DNA of 64,000 nucleotides from Grammothele lineata. Its lineage: Eukaryota; Basidiomycota; Agaricomycetes; Polyporales; Polyporaceae. The notes under the pieces were generated by a model. That model was not told the origin of the DNA. It worked only from the letters and a program-made list of their open reading frames with translations, and ran no database searches. The position numbers and the translations under genes are program-made. Below, piece after piece: positions 14,647 through 26,679 of this stretch; the stretch's first letter is position 1; every line of letters starts with the position of its first letter. The stretch covers positions 111,383 to 175,382 of the forward strand of contig NDFF03000374.1 of the NCBI GenBank assembly GCA_002150815.3, written 5' to 3'.

Positions 14647-17454
14647 TCACGCCGACGCTCCGACGCTAACCCATGGGCGCTGGCTCCAGCCCTCACCGGC
14701 CTCATCCTCGGACGAGGCCTCATCGTCTATGGGCTGAAATACACCTTCCCCGCTTGCATTGTCCGAGGTCGTCGCGGGGTCCGCAATCGGGACCAGCGGC
14801 TCAGTAGGAATGGGGGCCGGCGCAGGCGAAGGCGAAAGAAGAGGCATAACGGGCTCCAGAATGAGGAGGGACGCGCCGGGATCCGCAGCCTTGCGCGCGG
14901 CCTCGGCTTCCTCGAGTTTCTTGAGCTCGGCGGCGGCCTTCTCCTTCTCGAGCAGCTCCTTTCTCCGCTGTTCGCGCTGCGAAACACAAGTGAGCATCAG
15001 CTCGTCTGAAACGATCCCGGTTTGAACGCAGCCACGGGCGATCACACAGAGCGTGCATGAGCGCCCGGGGAGACGCCGGGCCGGGGTGATGATGATCGAT
15101 GTGGACGGATCGGATAAGTGACTGACCTCCTCCTTCTCCTTGACCTCGCGCGCCTCGCGCTCCCTCTTCAGCTTCTCCCTCAACGCCCGCTCGCTCTCCA
15201 CCCACCCCGCCGCCTCCGTCGCCGCTGCCTCGGGTCGCGACTTGTTCTTCAGTAGATCTGCACATCCAGACAGCGTCGTCAGCACTCTCGGCTTCACACA
15301 CCCTCCCTTCCACCAGACCATGCAAACAAAGCAACTTTCCTGCACAGCGCAACACACTGGTGTCCGGGCGACCCGATTCCTCCAGTCCACCCGGATCTCA
15401 ACGAGCGGATGAAGATACTCACAGCCTTGCAGCGCGGCCACGCTGAACTCCTCGTCCGGGATCGAGTCCGCGAACTGCTTTGCCAGCTTCGCTAGCGTAG
15501 CCCCGTCAAGCGGCTTCGCCGAGTGCTTGGCCTCCAAGATCTCGTCCTCCACCGGCGGAGGCAGGTACGCCTGGTTCTGCAGCCCTGCCTCGCTCACTGT
15601 CCGCGACCGCCGCTCCTTGCTCCGGCTTGCCTCGGACGAACGCTGCCTGCCTGCCATCGAGATGGTCCGCGACCGGCCCGGCAGTCCGTTCGCAAGCGAC
15701 GGGAGAGGAGAGAGCGGCGTGGACGACCCAGAAGGGCTGCCGGGTTCGGAAGAGAATGCGGAAGACATCGAAGAGAACAACGTCGATCCCGCGGATGACC
15801 CCGCGGACGGCGACGGCGGCGTCGTTGGCAGTTCGATGCCGTCAAGGTCACCCTCGATCGGCTCGTCGTCTTCGTCCGTGGAGGGGAAGAAATTGCGGAA
15901 CAATTGCTCAGCCTGCCACTTGGACGCATTCTTAAACTCAATCCACACATCCATCCGTCCCGGGCGGGACAGCGCAGGGTCGAGGCGGTCAAGATGGTTT
16001 GTCGTCCTGTGCATCTAGTCAACTTTTTGTAGAGAAGAGGGAGAAGGCGGGCGTACGCGAATAATAGACGACCTTCCGAAGCTGCAACTCCATCCAGTGC
16101 GTTCAGCAGACCACTCAAACTTAACGTGTTGACATCCGACAGCTGGTCGTTCTTCCGCGCTCGACGCGATGATGACGAGCTCGTCGTCTGCTCGGTCGTC
16201 TTCTCCTTAGATTCACCCTCTGGGTTACCTGTCGAACTGCCATCCCGCGATGTGCTGCGCGTGAAGGCCGCATCAAGGTCTTCCAGAAGAACGATGCAAC
16301 GTGCTGGCACACGGCCCATCAGCGTCGTGAGCGTGCTGTCGTTTATCCACGATGACGACAAGGACACGACGTAAATGTCCAGCATCAACTCGCCCGCGAT
16401 CGCGTGGATGAGCGAACTCTTTCCCGACCCCGGCACGCCGTAGAGCAAGTACCCCCTCCGGAAAGGAATGCCGCGATCAGCATACCACTGCAGAACGATA
16501 CGACGCGTCAGTATAAACTTCATGACGAAAAGAAGGGGACCGCGTCGATAGGGATACGTAATCGGGTATTCCCATGGATGGACGGACAGTGACGTACCTT
16601 CTCGGACTTCAAGAAGTCTTTGGTGTCAGACAGCAACATCTCCTTCACACCCGGGTTGAGAACGATGGACGACATGGGCCGCTTATGCCTCGAATCGGTC
16701 CACCTCCAGCAGCCATGCGAGTCGGCGAAGTAGATCTGTATCCGGTGCACGGCCTCAGCCTCGTACTCCTTCTTCGCCTGGAGGACGAGCTGCTTGAGGA
16801 TGGAATTATTCCGGGCGACGACGGAGACCGAAATGACCTCGCTACCGGTGTCGCTTTTGCGCCAGCGTTTGACGCGGAGCCAGTGACCACGGTAGTAAAT
16901 GGTGTGGGTCGTATTGGGCGTCGGTTGGAAGACGACCCGGGTCTTGACGCGGCCGGGGCTGTCGTCCTCATCATCGTCATCGTCCCCGAAGGAGTTGTCG
17001 GCTATGCGGGAGCCGAAGCCCGGAGTGGAATTACGCGTCGTGGTCTCAAACTCGCGGGAGCGTTGCCATTCGGGGCGGCGAGAGAGCCAGAGCATGAGCC
17101 AGTCGTACGGGTAGTCCTCCTCGGAGAAGTGGGCGGTGAGGAAGAAGGCTGGAGGAAAAGACGCGGGTCGGAAGGTGAGTCAGCGTGCGAGGGCATCGGG
17201 AGCGGTGCAGACGTACAATTAATGAAGTGGGACCTGGGTACGAGAGGGATCGTGTACGTGTCGAGGTGGCGGGTGAGCAATGAGAGGCATGCATTTCGGA
17301 CCGACGGGGGTGGGCGGACGTACCAGCCTGAGCTCGCGACGCGACGCGCGGTCTCGACAGTGCCACCGAGGACGACGAGCTTCATGCCGTCAATCATGGA
17401 AGAGCCTCCGCCGCCGCCGACGAGGGGCTGGACGAGGGATCTGAGGGCGTCCAT
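14647..17454 (-). CDS. BCS1-like AAA ATPase
   Basis: AAA+ protein of the BCS1 family; the founder is a mitochondrial inner-membrane chaperone inserting the Rieske protein into complex III. Seven exons: 17454-17324, 17233-17217 (a 17-nt microexon), 17148-16598, 16487-16057, 16006-15423, 15257-15127, 14976-14647, giving 724 residues. The BCS1 N-terminal domain covers about 45-230 (HFSEEDYPYDWLMLWLSRRP, RGHWLRVKR). Walker A GVPGSGKS is at 249-256 and Walker B IVLLEDLD ends near 305. The sensor/arginine-finger region reads TTNHLDRLDPALSRPGRMD. An acidic Ser-rich insert sits between helicase-like blocks, and the C-terminus has a highly charged predicted coiled coil followed by a Pro/acidic tail. 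That extension makes it longer than canonical Bcs1 (about 450), as in many basidiomycete paralogues. Whether it acts in mitochondria is not shown. Confidence 0.93.
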
Positions 17455-20001
17455 GGCGAAGTATGCGTATGTCTGGGGGTGGAGGAGCCAACGTTGCTGA
17501 GAACGTGAAGGAGGAAATGGTGGAGACGGGGAGAGAGGGCGGGGAGATGGTGGGGGTTGGAGGTCAAGCGGCGGGAGCGCTTGGGAAGGACGGGATGGTG
17601 GTAGGGCGTCGGGTCGTTTGAGCTGTGGCGGTCCTCCGCCTTCTCAATCTGGCTCGCCCAAGTCCTGCCCTGACTCGCGGCCTCTCTCTTGCTCTCCCGG
17701 CGCCCGCTCCTCTTGACTCGGCCCACGCCTCGCGCACCACGACCACACTCCTAATCTTCTGCGGAAGGGGCTGCAGCGGGTCCGCCAGAGACACTCGGCG
17801 CGCGTCTCGACCGCGCGTGCGCGCCTAGGCGCGGCGACAAGTCTGCGGAGTCGGACGCGCAACGTGTTCGGGGCTCGTCGCTTGCTCTTACGCGCTCGCG
17901 TCGGACGCAGACCCGTGCCGCTCGCCGTGCCTCTCAAAGAGCTTGTGTCTCCCAGCCCTTCGCTCGTTCCCTGCCAGCGGCCTGCGCCAGGAGCGAGCCT
18001 TGCGTCCCCGTTTCCAGGCTGTCGTCGCACCTCCTACGCAGCCTCGCAGCGACCGCCGCCCGCGCCGTTCCTCATCTCTAGTCGCATGCTCACACGGGCT
18101 GCCGCAGCGTGCGCGGATGTGACGTTGGGGTGATGCTCGCCACTCCGAGCAGCGCGAGGCGTTCCCTTGCCCTGCGGCGCGCGCCAGAGGGAGGAACCGC
18201 GTGTCTATTCCGGTGGCGGACGAGGCGCGCACCCGCCGACGCGGACGACTCGGAAAGCAGAGAAAGCAGCCCCGGCGCGGCAGAAACAGGCAGGCAGGGT
18301 CCGGCTCCTCCCCCTCGTCCCATCACGCGTCCGACCCGTTCTTGCAACGTTCTCGCGTCCAACGCCCGCATCATCCCCGTCCCGACCCCGCCCCCCGCCA
18401 GCCCCACGCTCGAGCTCGGCGCGCCCAGTCTCTATCATGGCCGCGTCATATCAATGACTCTGCGCTTGTGGCGTGTTGGCACAGCGCTCGCCGCCATGTC
18501 CTTTTGCATTTTCGTTGCAGGTTCTTCGACGCCTCATGGATCTTATACGCTCTCGCTTCGGCGCCCTCAGCCTCGATAGGCACCGAGAAGTGTGGCTTCG
18601 CGAACGCCATCGGTCGTGCGTGACCCGCGGATGCACTGAATGCGACACGTCTACTCACCAACTCGACATCAGCGGAGCCGCCCGCCCCTGCGTCTAGTCC
18701 GTATTCGACCGTGCATCGGATGAGGTGCGAACGTCGACGCCACCGCGGCTTGGTGGCACCCGGGCCGAACCTCCAACCGTGATTCGGCCTATTGCAGTCG
18801 AGCCAATGTGAAGGACGTTTTCCCTGCGGCCGAACGGATGGTTTGTCAGCGTGAGCGGTACAGGTCGGATAAAAGACAGCGCAACACGAGCTTCGAAAGA
18901 CGAGGACGTGGGCGTTCAAACCACCACATGCTTCTGTTCGCGGTGCTTGGCTTCACGCGCAACGAAAACGCCTGAAGGTGTCGCCGCGAACGACCTCGCC
19001 GCTGCGCACGACCACAATGACAGCGCACCGGCTCCGACCGCAGTAACGTAACCACACCTGTCTCTAGACACACGAGCGTCCATACCAGTGCGCTCCGATC
19101 CCAATCATTATCTGTCGAGGGCAATCGCAGCCACATTTCCGGGAGCACAACCTCAACCTCAATAGAGGAAAGCCTTAATGCCATTCGGAAGCTGTACCAA
19201 CGACCACATGAGCGTCGTGAAGCGCAACCGCAGAGAAAGTTCAGTGGAGTACCTCAACCAATCATACTGACTCGTAGTCAATTAGCCACATGCCCCGGAG
19301 ATTCAGTCCGCGCTGTTCACTGCTTATCACACCCGGCGAACGTTAACCTTGGTCCTCATGTTCGAACGAGAGTGATGGCAATTGGCCAGCCACTTTGTGG
19401 CCGAACAATCCGATAGGTGTGTTATGATGCGGAAGGAATCACTGCATGGAGTAGGCCGACAGGCTGGGGAAGTCAAGTAACATTTATGCGCAGATGAGCA
19501 GCGAGGTCGACTTCGGCGTTACGGAATGAATAATCTGCGCGAGGACATGACGCTCTCTTGACAGGTGTGTCCTCCGACTTCGTGTGGTACATGGACGACC
19601 GGTCCGAGGAGCGGCAGCTCGGTAAACGTCTGGAAAAAATACTTGCGTCTTGTGACATAGCTATAACGACGTCCCGTGGTGAGGTAGACCTGGGACACGA
19701 TGGGCCAATATAGGAGAAAAGAAGCAAGCGCGGATCGCACCAGGGCTCCGCGAGTGAGAATGAGTTTACTTGAACTTAGCGTATTGGAATCTCCGCGCTC
19801 AGCGCCCAAACTTGTGCGTTCGATGCACTAATGTGTCGCAAGTAAGGCGAGTGTGCGAAAAGGTCGTCACAAATCGAGCGGAGAAGGTCTGAAAACCGGA
19901 GATGGAATATGATTGAGACATGGAGCGCAGACTGCGTGAGTATCGAGTACGAAGATGGTGATACACTTGCTTTCACGGCTCGGCACAATAGATATAGCGG
20001 G
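17455..20001. other. Intergenic region, no supported gene
   Basis: About 2.5 kb. The first part (17455-18500) is very GC-rich with overlapping frames on both strands that look like composition artefacts; it should include the promoter of the minus-strand AAA ATPase. The remainder shows only short frames without motifs. No RNA gene or repeat was recognised. Confidence 0.45.
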
Positions 20002-20795
20002 TCATAAGGCGGATGTGGCGGCGGTGGCACCTTGAGGTGGAAGATCAATGACCTTTCCGACAATGTTATACCTCTTCCTGTGGTGGCGTGCGTCGTGGTC
20101 AGCGGGGTCTGGGCCAGCATGGTGATGGAGTATTTCCACTATCAGAAGATACTCACGAGAAGAAATCGAACCAGTCGTTAAGAGTCTTCATGTCGGCCGC
20201 AGAGAGCGTGCTGTAGTCTGACACGGCGTCTTCCTCTTTGAGGCTGGACATGCCAAGGGCACGCGAGGCATCCTTGCCGGCAAAGAGGTTGTAGGACTTT
20301 CCCTTGCCGTACGTGTCGGGCTTGTGGGATACGTCGAAAACGACGCCTAGGGTACCCGTGCCACGGGGACATGGAGAATGAATGGCAACCCTGGTGTAAT
20401 GAAGGGAAGGACATACCCTTGATTGCGACGTAAATGGGCTTTGAGGGGTTCGAACCGTCGAACGCCCTGAGCTGCTCCATCGTGAAAGGGTCGTCCTTAG
20501 GCGGCGCGAGATCGGTGCGTGCGGGCTGCATGACGGACTTGGGCTCGGCAGTACCCGTGCTTTGTTCAGAAGACTTGGGCGTGGGGTCGGACGAGGAAGA
20601 GGACTGCTGCTGCCTGCGATTGCGGAGCTGCTGCTCGTAGTTGCGCTTCTCGTCGAGGGAGAGGCCAGAGGCGGAGCCAGATGCGTGGGATTCGGACGAG
20701 TTGACGGGGGTGCGGACGAGAACGGCCTTGGCCGCGAATGCGAGGACGGCGGCGACGGAGAGGGCGATGAAGAGGCCGGCGAGCTGAGCGAGCAT
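20002..20795 (-). CDS. MAPR/Dap1-type cytochrome b5-like heme-binding membrane protein
   Basis: Likely membrane-associated progesterone-receptor family protein; fungal Dap1 binds heme and supports sterol-synthesising cytochrome P450s at the ER. Exons 20795-20417, 20346-20157 and 20077-20002 give 214 residues. Residues 1-27 form an N-terminal membrane anchor (LAGLFIALSVAAVLAFAAKAV), then a Ser/Gln-rich linker. A cytochrome b5-like domain follows from about 97, with FTMEQLRAFDGSNPSKPIYVAIKG, GVVFDVS and YGKGKSYNLFAGKDASRALGM. The MAPR tyrosine region YGKGKSYNLFAG is intact. The C-terminal exon encodes KRYNIVGKVIDLP, typical of the family. Final exon placement rests on matching phase and that motif. 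Confidence 0.92.
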
Positions 20796-21605
20796 GGCTG
20801 GCGGGGCAGGTGAGGGGATATAAGCCGCGGGCTGGGGACGGTCCGCGCGCGACGCGTATGACGCTCCCCGGGATCGATCTCGATTTTCACGGGCGTTGGT
20901 CGTCCGGCCCGTTCGCTCCGCTCTCTGCGAGGACTCGAACTCGGTGACTCCAGTCGTTAGCGAGAGGCTTCTCTACCGCACGTCTTCTAGTCTCCAATGC
21001 CGAATCCTGCTGAAACAAACTGTACGGGTCCCGACGGTGCACACGGTTTGGGGAGAAGTGTGGGGTAAGTGGATTCGCGCACTCACAGTGGGGCTTATAA
21101 AGGATTCTACTCCTCCGATAAGATGGTCGTGGCAGTCGGCCGGCGTGCACGGAAAATCCTATGTTGCAACAAGTGCGTATCTGTGCGTATATGCAGAGGA
21201 GTCACTTGTACTGCGACTACCAGGATCTCTCCAAGGGCCTGCCACGTAGTCCTGCTCTCCGACTCCCACTGTGTGACTAGTTCGCACCGAGGCCTGCCAC
21301 AGCCGGTCCCATTCCTCTCCATAGATCCGAGTGGTACGGTTAGCACTCGGTACACAAGACCAGCGGTAAGTTCACTGGTGCGAGCGTTCCTGCATCACCG
21401 TCACACGGCTGTCGTCACATATTGACACTCACCGAATTCTCTGTAGCCTTTGAGCACTTAAGCCCTACAAACCGGTGCCTTATACCCACGCTGACGTGCT
21501 GCAGTGAGGCAAGCCGAGTAACACCCGCCATAACGCAGCGGTGAGTATTTCACCACGCTGAAAGAGACGAGGAGAGATGAACGTGCTTGGTATGAACTGC
21601 GATAG
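20796..21605. other. Shared upstream region of two divergent genes
   Basis: About 810 nt between the Dap1-like gene (minus) and the NmrA-like gene (plus), so it probably contains both promoters. It includes a tRNA-like remnant on the minus strand (about 20921-20990), reported separately. No TATA box is convincing. Confidence 0.4.
20921..20990 (-). pseudogene. Possible tRNA remnant
   Basis: Read on the minus strand, this stretch has a D-loop-like GTGCGGTAGAGA and a T-arm-like CGAGTTCGAGTCCTCG in the right order and spacing. The T stem lacks one G needed for 5 bp, and no 5' acceptor strand pairs with the CAGAGAG after the T arm. If derived from a tRNA it is degenerate; identity cannot be assigned. 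Confidence 0.25.
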
Positions 21606-23054
21606 ATGACGTCCGTTCTATTGCTCGGCGCGACCGGTACGGTCTGAATTTCTTGGTATCCGCTTCGTCCTACTGAAATTTGGCACAGGTTACGTTGGGG
21701 GCGGTGTATTGTCCCGCCTTCTCAACCATACCAACGTCAACATCAAAGCGCTGGTTCGCAGCGCGGACAAGGCGCGAGCTCTGCAGGGGTTTGGTGTCGA
21801 GGCCTTCGTGGGTACTCTCGATGACACAGCACTGCTGAAATCCCAGGCCACCAAGGCCGACGTCGTCATCGAATGCGTAAGTTGTTGTCGTGTCTCTACT
21901 GATTGCCTTTTTAATGGAGTCTCCTATCCCTGTCCATGACGTTCAGGCGGACGCCGACCACATTCAGTCAACAAAAGCTATTCTCGCTGGGCTGAAGGAA
22001 AGGTACCGCATGACTGGGAAGAAACCGGCACTTATCCACACGGTGAGTATACATGACGACACCGTTAGAAAAATCAATCTTATACCTACGCGCGTGTCCA
22101 TCTTCAGTCTGGAACAGGTGAAAGTCTTCCGGATTGACATACGCAGCCATTTTAACAAGAGAAAATATTAGGCGTCATATGCGACGATGCTCGGGGTATG
22201 TATGCTACGGATATAATATATTACGACGACGATCCCGAGCAGCTCGACAACATACCCTCGACCCAGCCGCATCGGCCGGTAGACCTAACAGTTATCGCGG
22301 CAGACGCGGAAGGTGAGTGAGAGCTCAAAGGAGTAGGGATACAGGTGCTGACTAATAGCGTCACTAATCTAGGTTATGTCAAGACGTACCTTGTGTTACC
22401 GTCGATGGTTTATGGTATAGAAAGCGGCCCACTTGTGGATGCAGGGATAGTCAAGCCTCAGTCGCAGCAGATACCACTCCTGATACAGGTTGGGATCGCG
22501 CGCCGCAGGTCGGGTATGGTTGGCAAAGGGAAGAACATGCGGCCGAATGTGCATGTTGACGACGGTGAGCAACTAGTGTCGTATGATCGTGAACGAAGTC
22601 ATTGACTGTCGTTTGAAGTAACGGCGCTGTATGAGACTCTATGGGAATCGATTATTGCAGGAAGAGACATAGGGCATGGTAGAGAAGGATATTACTTTGG
22701 GGAGAACGGAGAACACACGCTACTGAGCGTAGCAGAAGACATTGGCGAGGTGTTGGCGGACCTTGGTCTGGTGGATGCTCCAGAACCGATGTCATTCACG
22801 CGAGGAGAGCTTGACCGATGGTTTGGCGGGGTGAGGCGGCTTTTTCTTCCTCTCAGTGATTATATGCTCATTATATCTGGCGCGACTTGCAGTCTGAGAA
22901 CTTGGGCGCGAATGCCCGCTGCCGAGGAGAGCGGTCCAGAGCGATTGGCTGGAAGGCGGAGAAGACAGTGGAGGACATGCGGAAAAGTATCCGGCTGGAG
23001 GTAGAGTACATGCTGTCTCGACGTACCCAGCAGCTTGTCCGCACAAAAATTTGA
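21606..23054 (+). CDS. NmrA-like / NAD(P)-binding Rossmann-fold protein
   Basis: Predicted atypical short-chain dehydrogenase/NmrA-like protein that binds NAD(P) and may act as a redox sensor or reductase. Eight exons: 21606-21636, 21689-21876, 21947-22042, 22108-22117 (10-nt microexon), 22172-22312, 22373-22564, 22619-22830, 22893-23054; phases agree and give 343 residues. The start MTSVLLLGATGYVGG holds the GxTGxxG dinucleotide-binding loop. VRSADKARAL follows the second strand, and HTSGTG is assembled from exon 3, the microexon and exon 5. A YxxxK-like position is not obvious; the segment GYVKTYLVLPSMVYGI resembles the extended-SDR central region. Substrate is unknown. Confidence 0.88.
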
Positions 23055-23337
23055 ATGCTATCATGTAACTGGAAGGGCTGGCCACCTCCGCCTAGACATG
23101 ACTGGTCTCGAGCAGGACGAGTGGGCGTTTACGTAGGCGCAAACTTGAAAGCTTCAAGGTGAGCGGGATTGGCGGCCCGGCGGACGAGCAAGGTCCGAGT
23201 GGCGCGGAATCATAGACGCCCTAGGAACGCAAGGCAAACCGTGCCGTCTGCAAACAGACGCTTGTGTCCTGTACTCTCCCTCACTGCGCGCGTTCTTCCC
23301 CTTACCCTCGCTGCGTCTGGCGCTGTCTGCATTCGCC

Positions 23338-26283
23338 ATGGATGCAAAACCACTTGCAGAGCAAGAAAAGGATATAAGGGACCTTCTCAGACGGGCCGAA
23401 CGCACCCCGGTCAAGACATCTACCCTTGTTCGTCTGCTTCTTTCTCGTAGCCCTCCCTCCTTAACTCAACATCTGTTCGTACTCAGCGCCGCGATACTCT
23501 CAAACGTCTGATTGACCTCGCACACTCGGAACATACTTCCCTCAAAATTATTGCCGCCACCCATCTCAAGTTCTTTATCAAAGACTTCCCTGACCTCGAG
23601 GATGACGCTATCAACGCTGTCTATGATTTGTGCGAAGACTCCATACCCACCGTACGCGTATCTCTTTGCTTGAAATCTATGTGCAGGTAGTACATTACTT
23701 CTACTAGGTCCGCATAAAGGGATATTCAGCTATTGTGGATGTTTCCCGGGAGCAGAGCAAATGGATCAATAGGAACACGGACGTTCTCATCCAGCTTCTC
23801 CAGAGCGGTCAGTCTCTCCTCTTTCTCGTCGCCTCTCCCTATATTTCAGCTATACCCCAATTTATCTCTTGAGTTAAGACTTCTGAGAGGCGCCGCCACC
23901 TCGCTACGCTGTCGATCTTGTGACAATTGCAACTCACACCCATCTCTGCTAGATGAACCGGAGGAAGTAACATTCGTCAAGCGTGCTCTCACGCAGCATC
24001 TTGACATGGATCCTGTTGTTACTTTGGGCGTCATATGTGATCAGATTATTCCACCCGACGAACCCTTGGATGAAGAAGAAACAGCCATTCGTGATCGACT
24101 TCGGTCTCTCGTGCTCTCTTTCCTTTCGGGGGAGGCCAAGCGTCCCTTGGTGGAAAGGCATGCGAACACTGTTGGGAGTCCAGCAGAACAGGTTTTGGCA
24201 GGCGGTCTCTTCAAGGTATGCTCCTTCCTCTGATCTCACCGAATCCCGGCATACAAACGAACTGCATATCTCCAACAGGCGATTCCTAAACTGCCGTCCA
24301 GCGACGTGACCGTCATAGTCAGAGACATCGTCCCATCTCTTCCGTCATTCAAGCCTCCTTCCACTCGCGGCAAGGAGCTACTTGATGTTATTCTCGTTCA
24401 GCTACGCGCCACTCTCAAATCTGACCGGCAGATCGGTGGCGAACACGTTTCGTTGAACGGCTCTCGACCTTACTTGGATCTAGCGCTATTCCTGGTCGTA
24501 GACAAACATTTGGCCCATGCGTCGCATCTGCTCCGCTTCTACTATGCATCGCTTACCCCTAGGCCTATCCTGAGCCGTTTCGTTGAAGAGGATCAAGCAT
24601 ACGTGATCGACGGCTTAGCGCGGGCGCTGTCGACTTTTGAAGACGTCCGTACCCGTGCGCCTCCTACTGCACCAGCCGCAGATTTGGACAAGAACCCAGT
24701 ACATGTCTCAGATGATGCGGACGATATAGCCCTTCGTCGCCAATTCCCGGATATATGCGCAGTTTTACTTCACGTACGTGACCTAGTTATGTGCTACTTC
24801 TTATAACCCAATAACACATTGCGCAGGTGGTTGCCGATCTATCTCCCGAATATCAGCCTTGGTCTGCATGCCATATACTGGTACAAATTGTAGCTCGCGT
24901 GCGTTTTGTCACTCACTGAACCACATTATAAACGCTCACGGAATGATTCCCCTAGCGCAAGCGGGAGAGCCGCGGGCCAATGCATCCGGCGCTACTCACT
25001 GCCCTCAGGCGCATCGAGAACCTTTCCATACCAACTGAGGCGACTTCAGAAAGAGAAGCTGCGCAAGAGCAAGTGTGCAGCGTCATCAGGGTTCGCAGTG
25101 GACCGCTTCTTGTTCTCCCTGCATGTCTCCAACCATCTTTTCTTTTCTTTTGTCTCTTTCCTCTGCACAGTCGTTCATCGAGCCGGTCAAGATCTCGTCG
25201 ACGGATACCCAGGTGGACAACGCTCCGCCTGCACCGAGAAGGGTCATCCAGGACGGTCAGAAAGGTAACATGGCCACCGCGATGACAAGACCGCGAAGCG
25301 AAGCGGATACCCGTGGCAATGGATCTACAGGCGTTGCTGCGAGCGGAAGCGATCTGAGTCAATCAACAAGTTTAAATAAACGGAAAGCGGACGGCCCGGA
25401 TGGATCCGCCGCAACGACGCTCTCCGGTCCAGCAAATCCACAGTCACCGTCTAGTCGATCTCGAACGACTAGCGAGCTGTCTATGTTGTCGCCAACACTT
25501 CCTCCTCGCCCCACCGCCGCAACTGTCGCGTCCAGTTTATTGGGTACGCCCAATGCACCTCGGCTCGACCGACAAAGGGATAGGGGTCAACGAGGACGGA
25601 ATCCGCGCTCGTCTCCCGCAGTGCTAGAGAACTCATCAGTGGCTGGACCTTCTCGACCTTTCAGGCAGGATTCCGCCGCACCTAGGTCTGTGAAGAGGAT
25701 TAGGACAGAGGGCAATGGTGATGCCATGGAGCCACCGGAGCCAGGATCCACGTCCATTCGCGGAGCCGCGGCTGCAGAGGCCGCTTCTGAAGGCACAGCG
25801 AGCAACGGGAAGAGTCCGACCTCGACAGCTTCTGGCCCGTCGCTCCTCAGCCGCCTCGGCGCACTTGAAGCAAACGGCAGGGACACGTCAACCTCTACGC
25901 TCAATCACGATCGGGATCGCAACAGCCGCAAACGCAATTGGGGCGGTGAGAACGAGAAGGAGAGAGAAGGAGAAACATCGGCGACGTCCACGCGGCGACG
26001 TGCAGAAGGACCCTCAGAGCCCTCAGCTCCTTCTCCGGCTGAACGACCCCTTCGGTCGCAACAGTCAGGGAAGCCGGCGGACCCTGACAAAGATCCCGTC
26101 GTAGGGTTCAGCATCCGCGGAGCCGCCAAGGCGGCCGGTACGGGCGTGGGACGCTCCGAACCCAGTGCAAGGGCTGGTGAAGGCGCGGTGCCGGGGTCCT
26201 TGTTACAAAGGATGCAGCCGCAGAGAGAGGCAAGCGGCAATAGCTCGGACGGTGGGAGAAAGAGGAAGAAGATGAGGCACTAG
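23338..26283 (+). CDS. API5-like (apoptosis inhibitor 5 family) HEAT-repeat protein
   Basis: Eight exons: 23338-23427, 23487-23651, 23708-23807, 23953-24215, 24279-24773, 24827-24898, 24956-25090, 25171-26283, giving 810 residues. The N-terminal half resembles the helical-repeat API5/AAC11 family: KFFIKDFPDLEDDAINAVYD, LCEDSIPTVRIKGYSAI, DVLIQLLQSDEPEEVTFVKRA and a conserved ETAIRDRLRSLVLSFLS block. In animals API5 is a nuclear scaffold linked to apoptosis control and mRNA export. The last 370 residues are Ser/Pro/Arg-rich and predicted disordered, ending in GGRKRKKMRH, a likely nuclear localisation signal. The start was chosen for an in-frame first exon upstream of the conserved repeats. Role in fungi is inferred from family only. 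Confidence 0.85.
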
Positions 26284-26679
26284 GGCGGCATGTACAGGTG
26301 GTTCCCGCAGGGCGGTCAGGATGTTGTTGTTGTAGTGACGGCATGAAATACGAAGCCTGATATTTGCTTTGCTTCCTTGCATTATCTGACGACTGTCGCA
26401 ATTGACGCTATGTGCGATTCTCTTCTGGAAACTCCATGGTCACTTGGCAGTATTGGCCCTTGCATGCAGGAATTCAAGGAGTAGTCTGGTCAAGATTTTC
26501 AGCGGCCGGTTTCTGTTCGCAGTAGTAATGAACGATTGCCAGAGACTCTTCTATTCCTAGTGATCTCATACATTGTGACTATCCACAGACAGGTGCAAGA
26601 TGGCGAAAGCGGGTGCAACAGTAATCAGCAAGAAGTGCAATGCGGTATAGTGACAGCAGTAACCAGTAGAGATATCAGC
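26284..26679. other. Convergent 3' flanks
   Basis: About 400 nt between the stop codons of two convergent genes (API5-like on plus, ArAE-like on minus). It should contain both polyadenylation regions. No further gene or repeat is seen. Confidence 0.5.

Noticed and set aside
17600..18650. Long overlapping frames on both strands in a GC-rich stretch
   Set aside because: High GC content suppresses stop codons; no motif, splice chain or codon pattern supports a gene.
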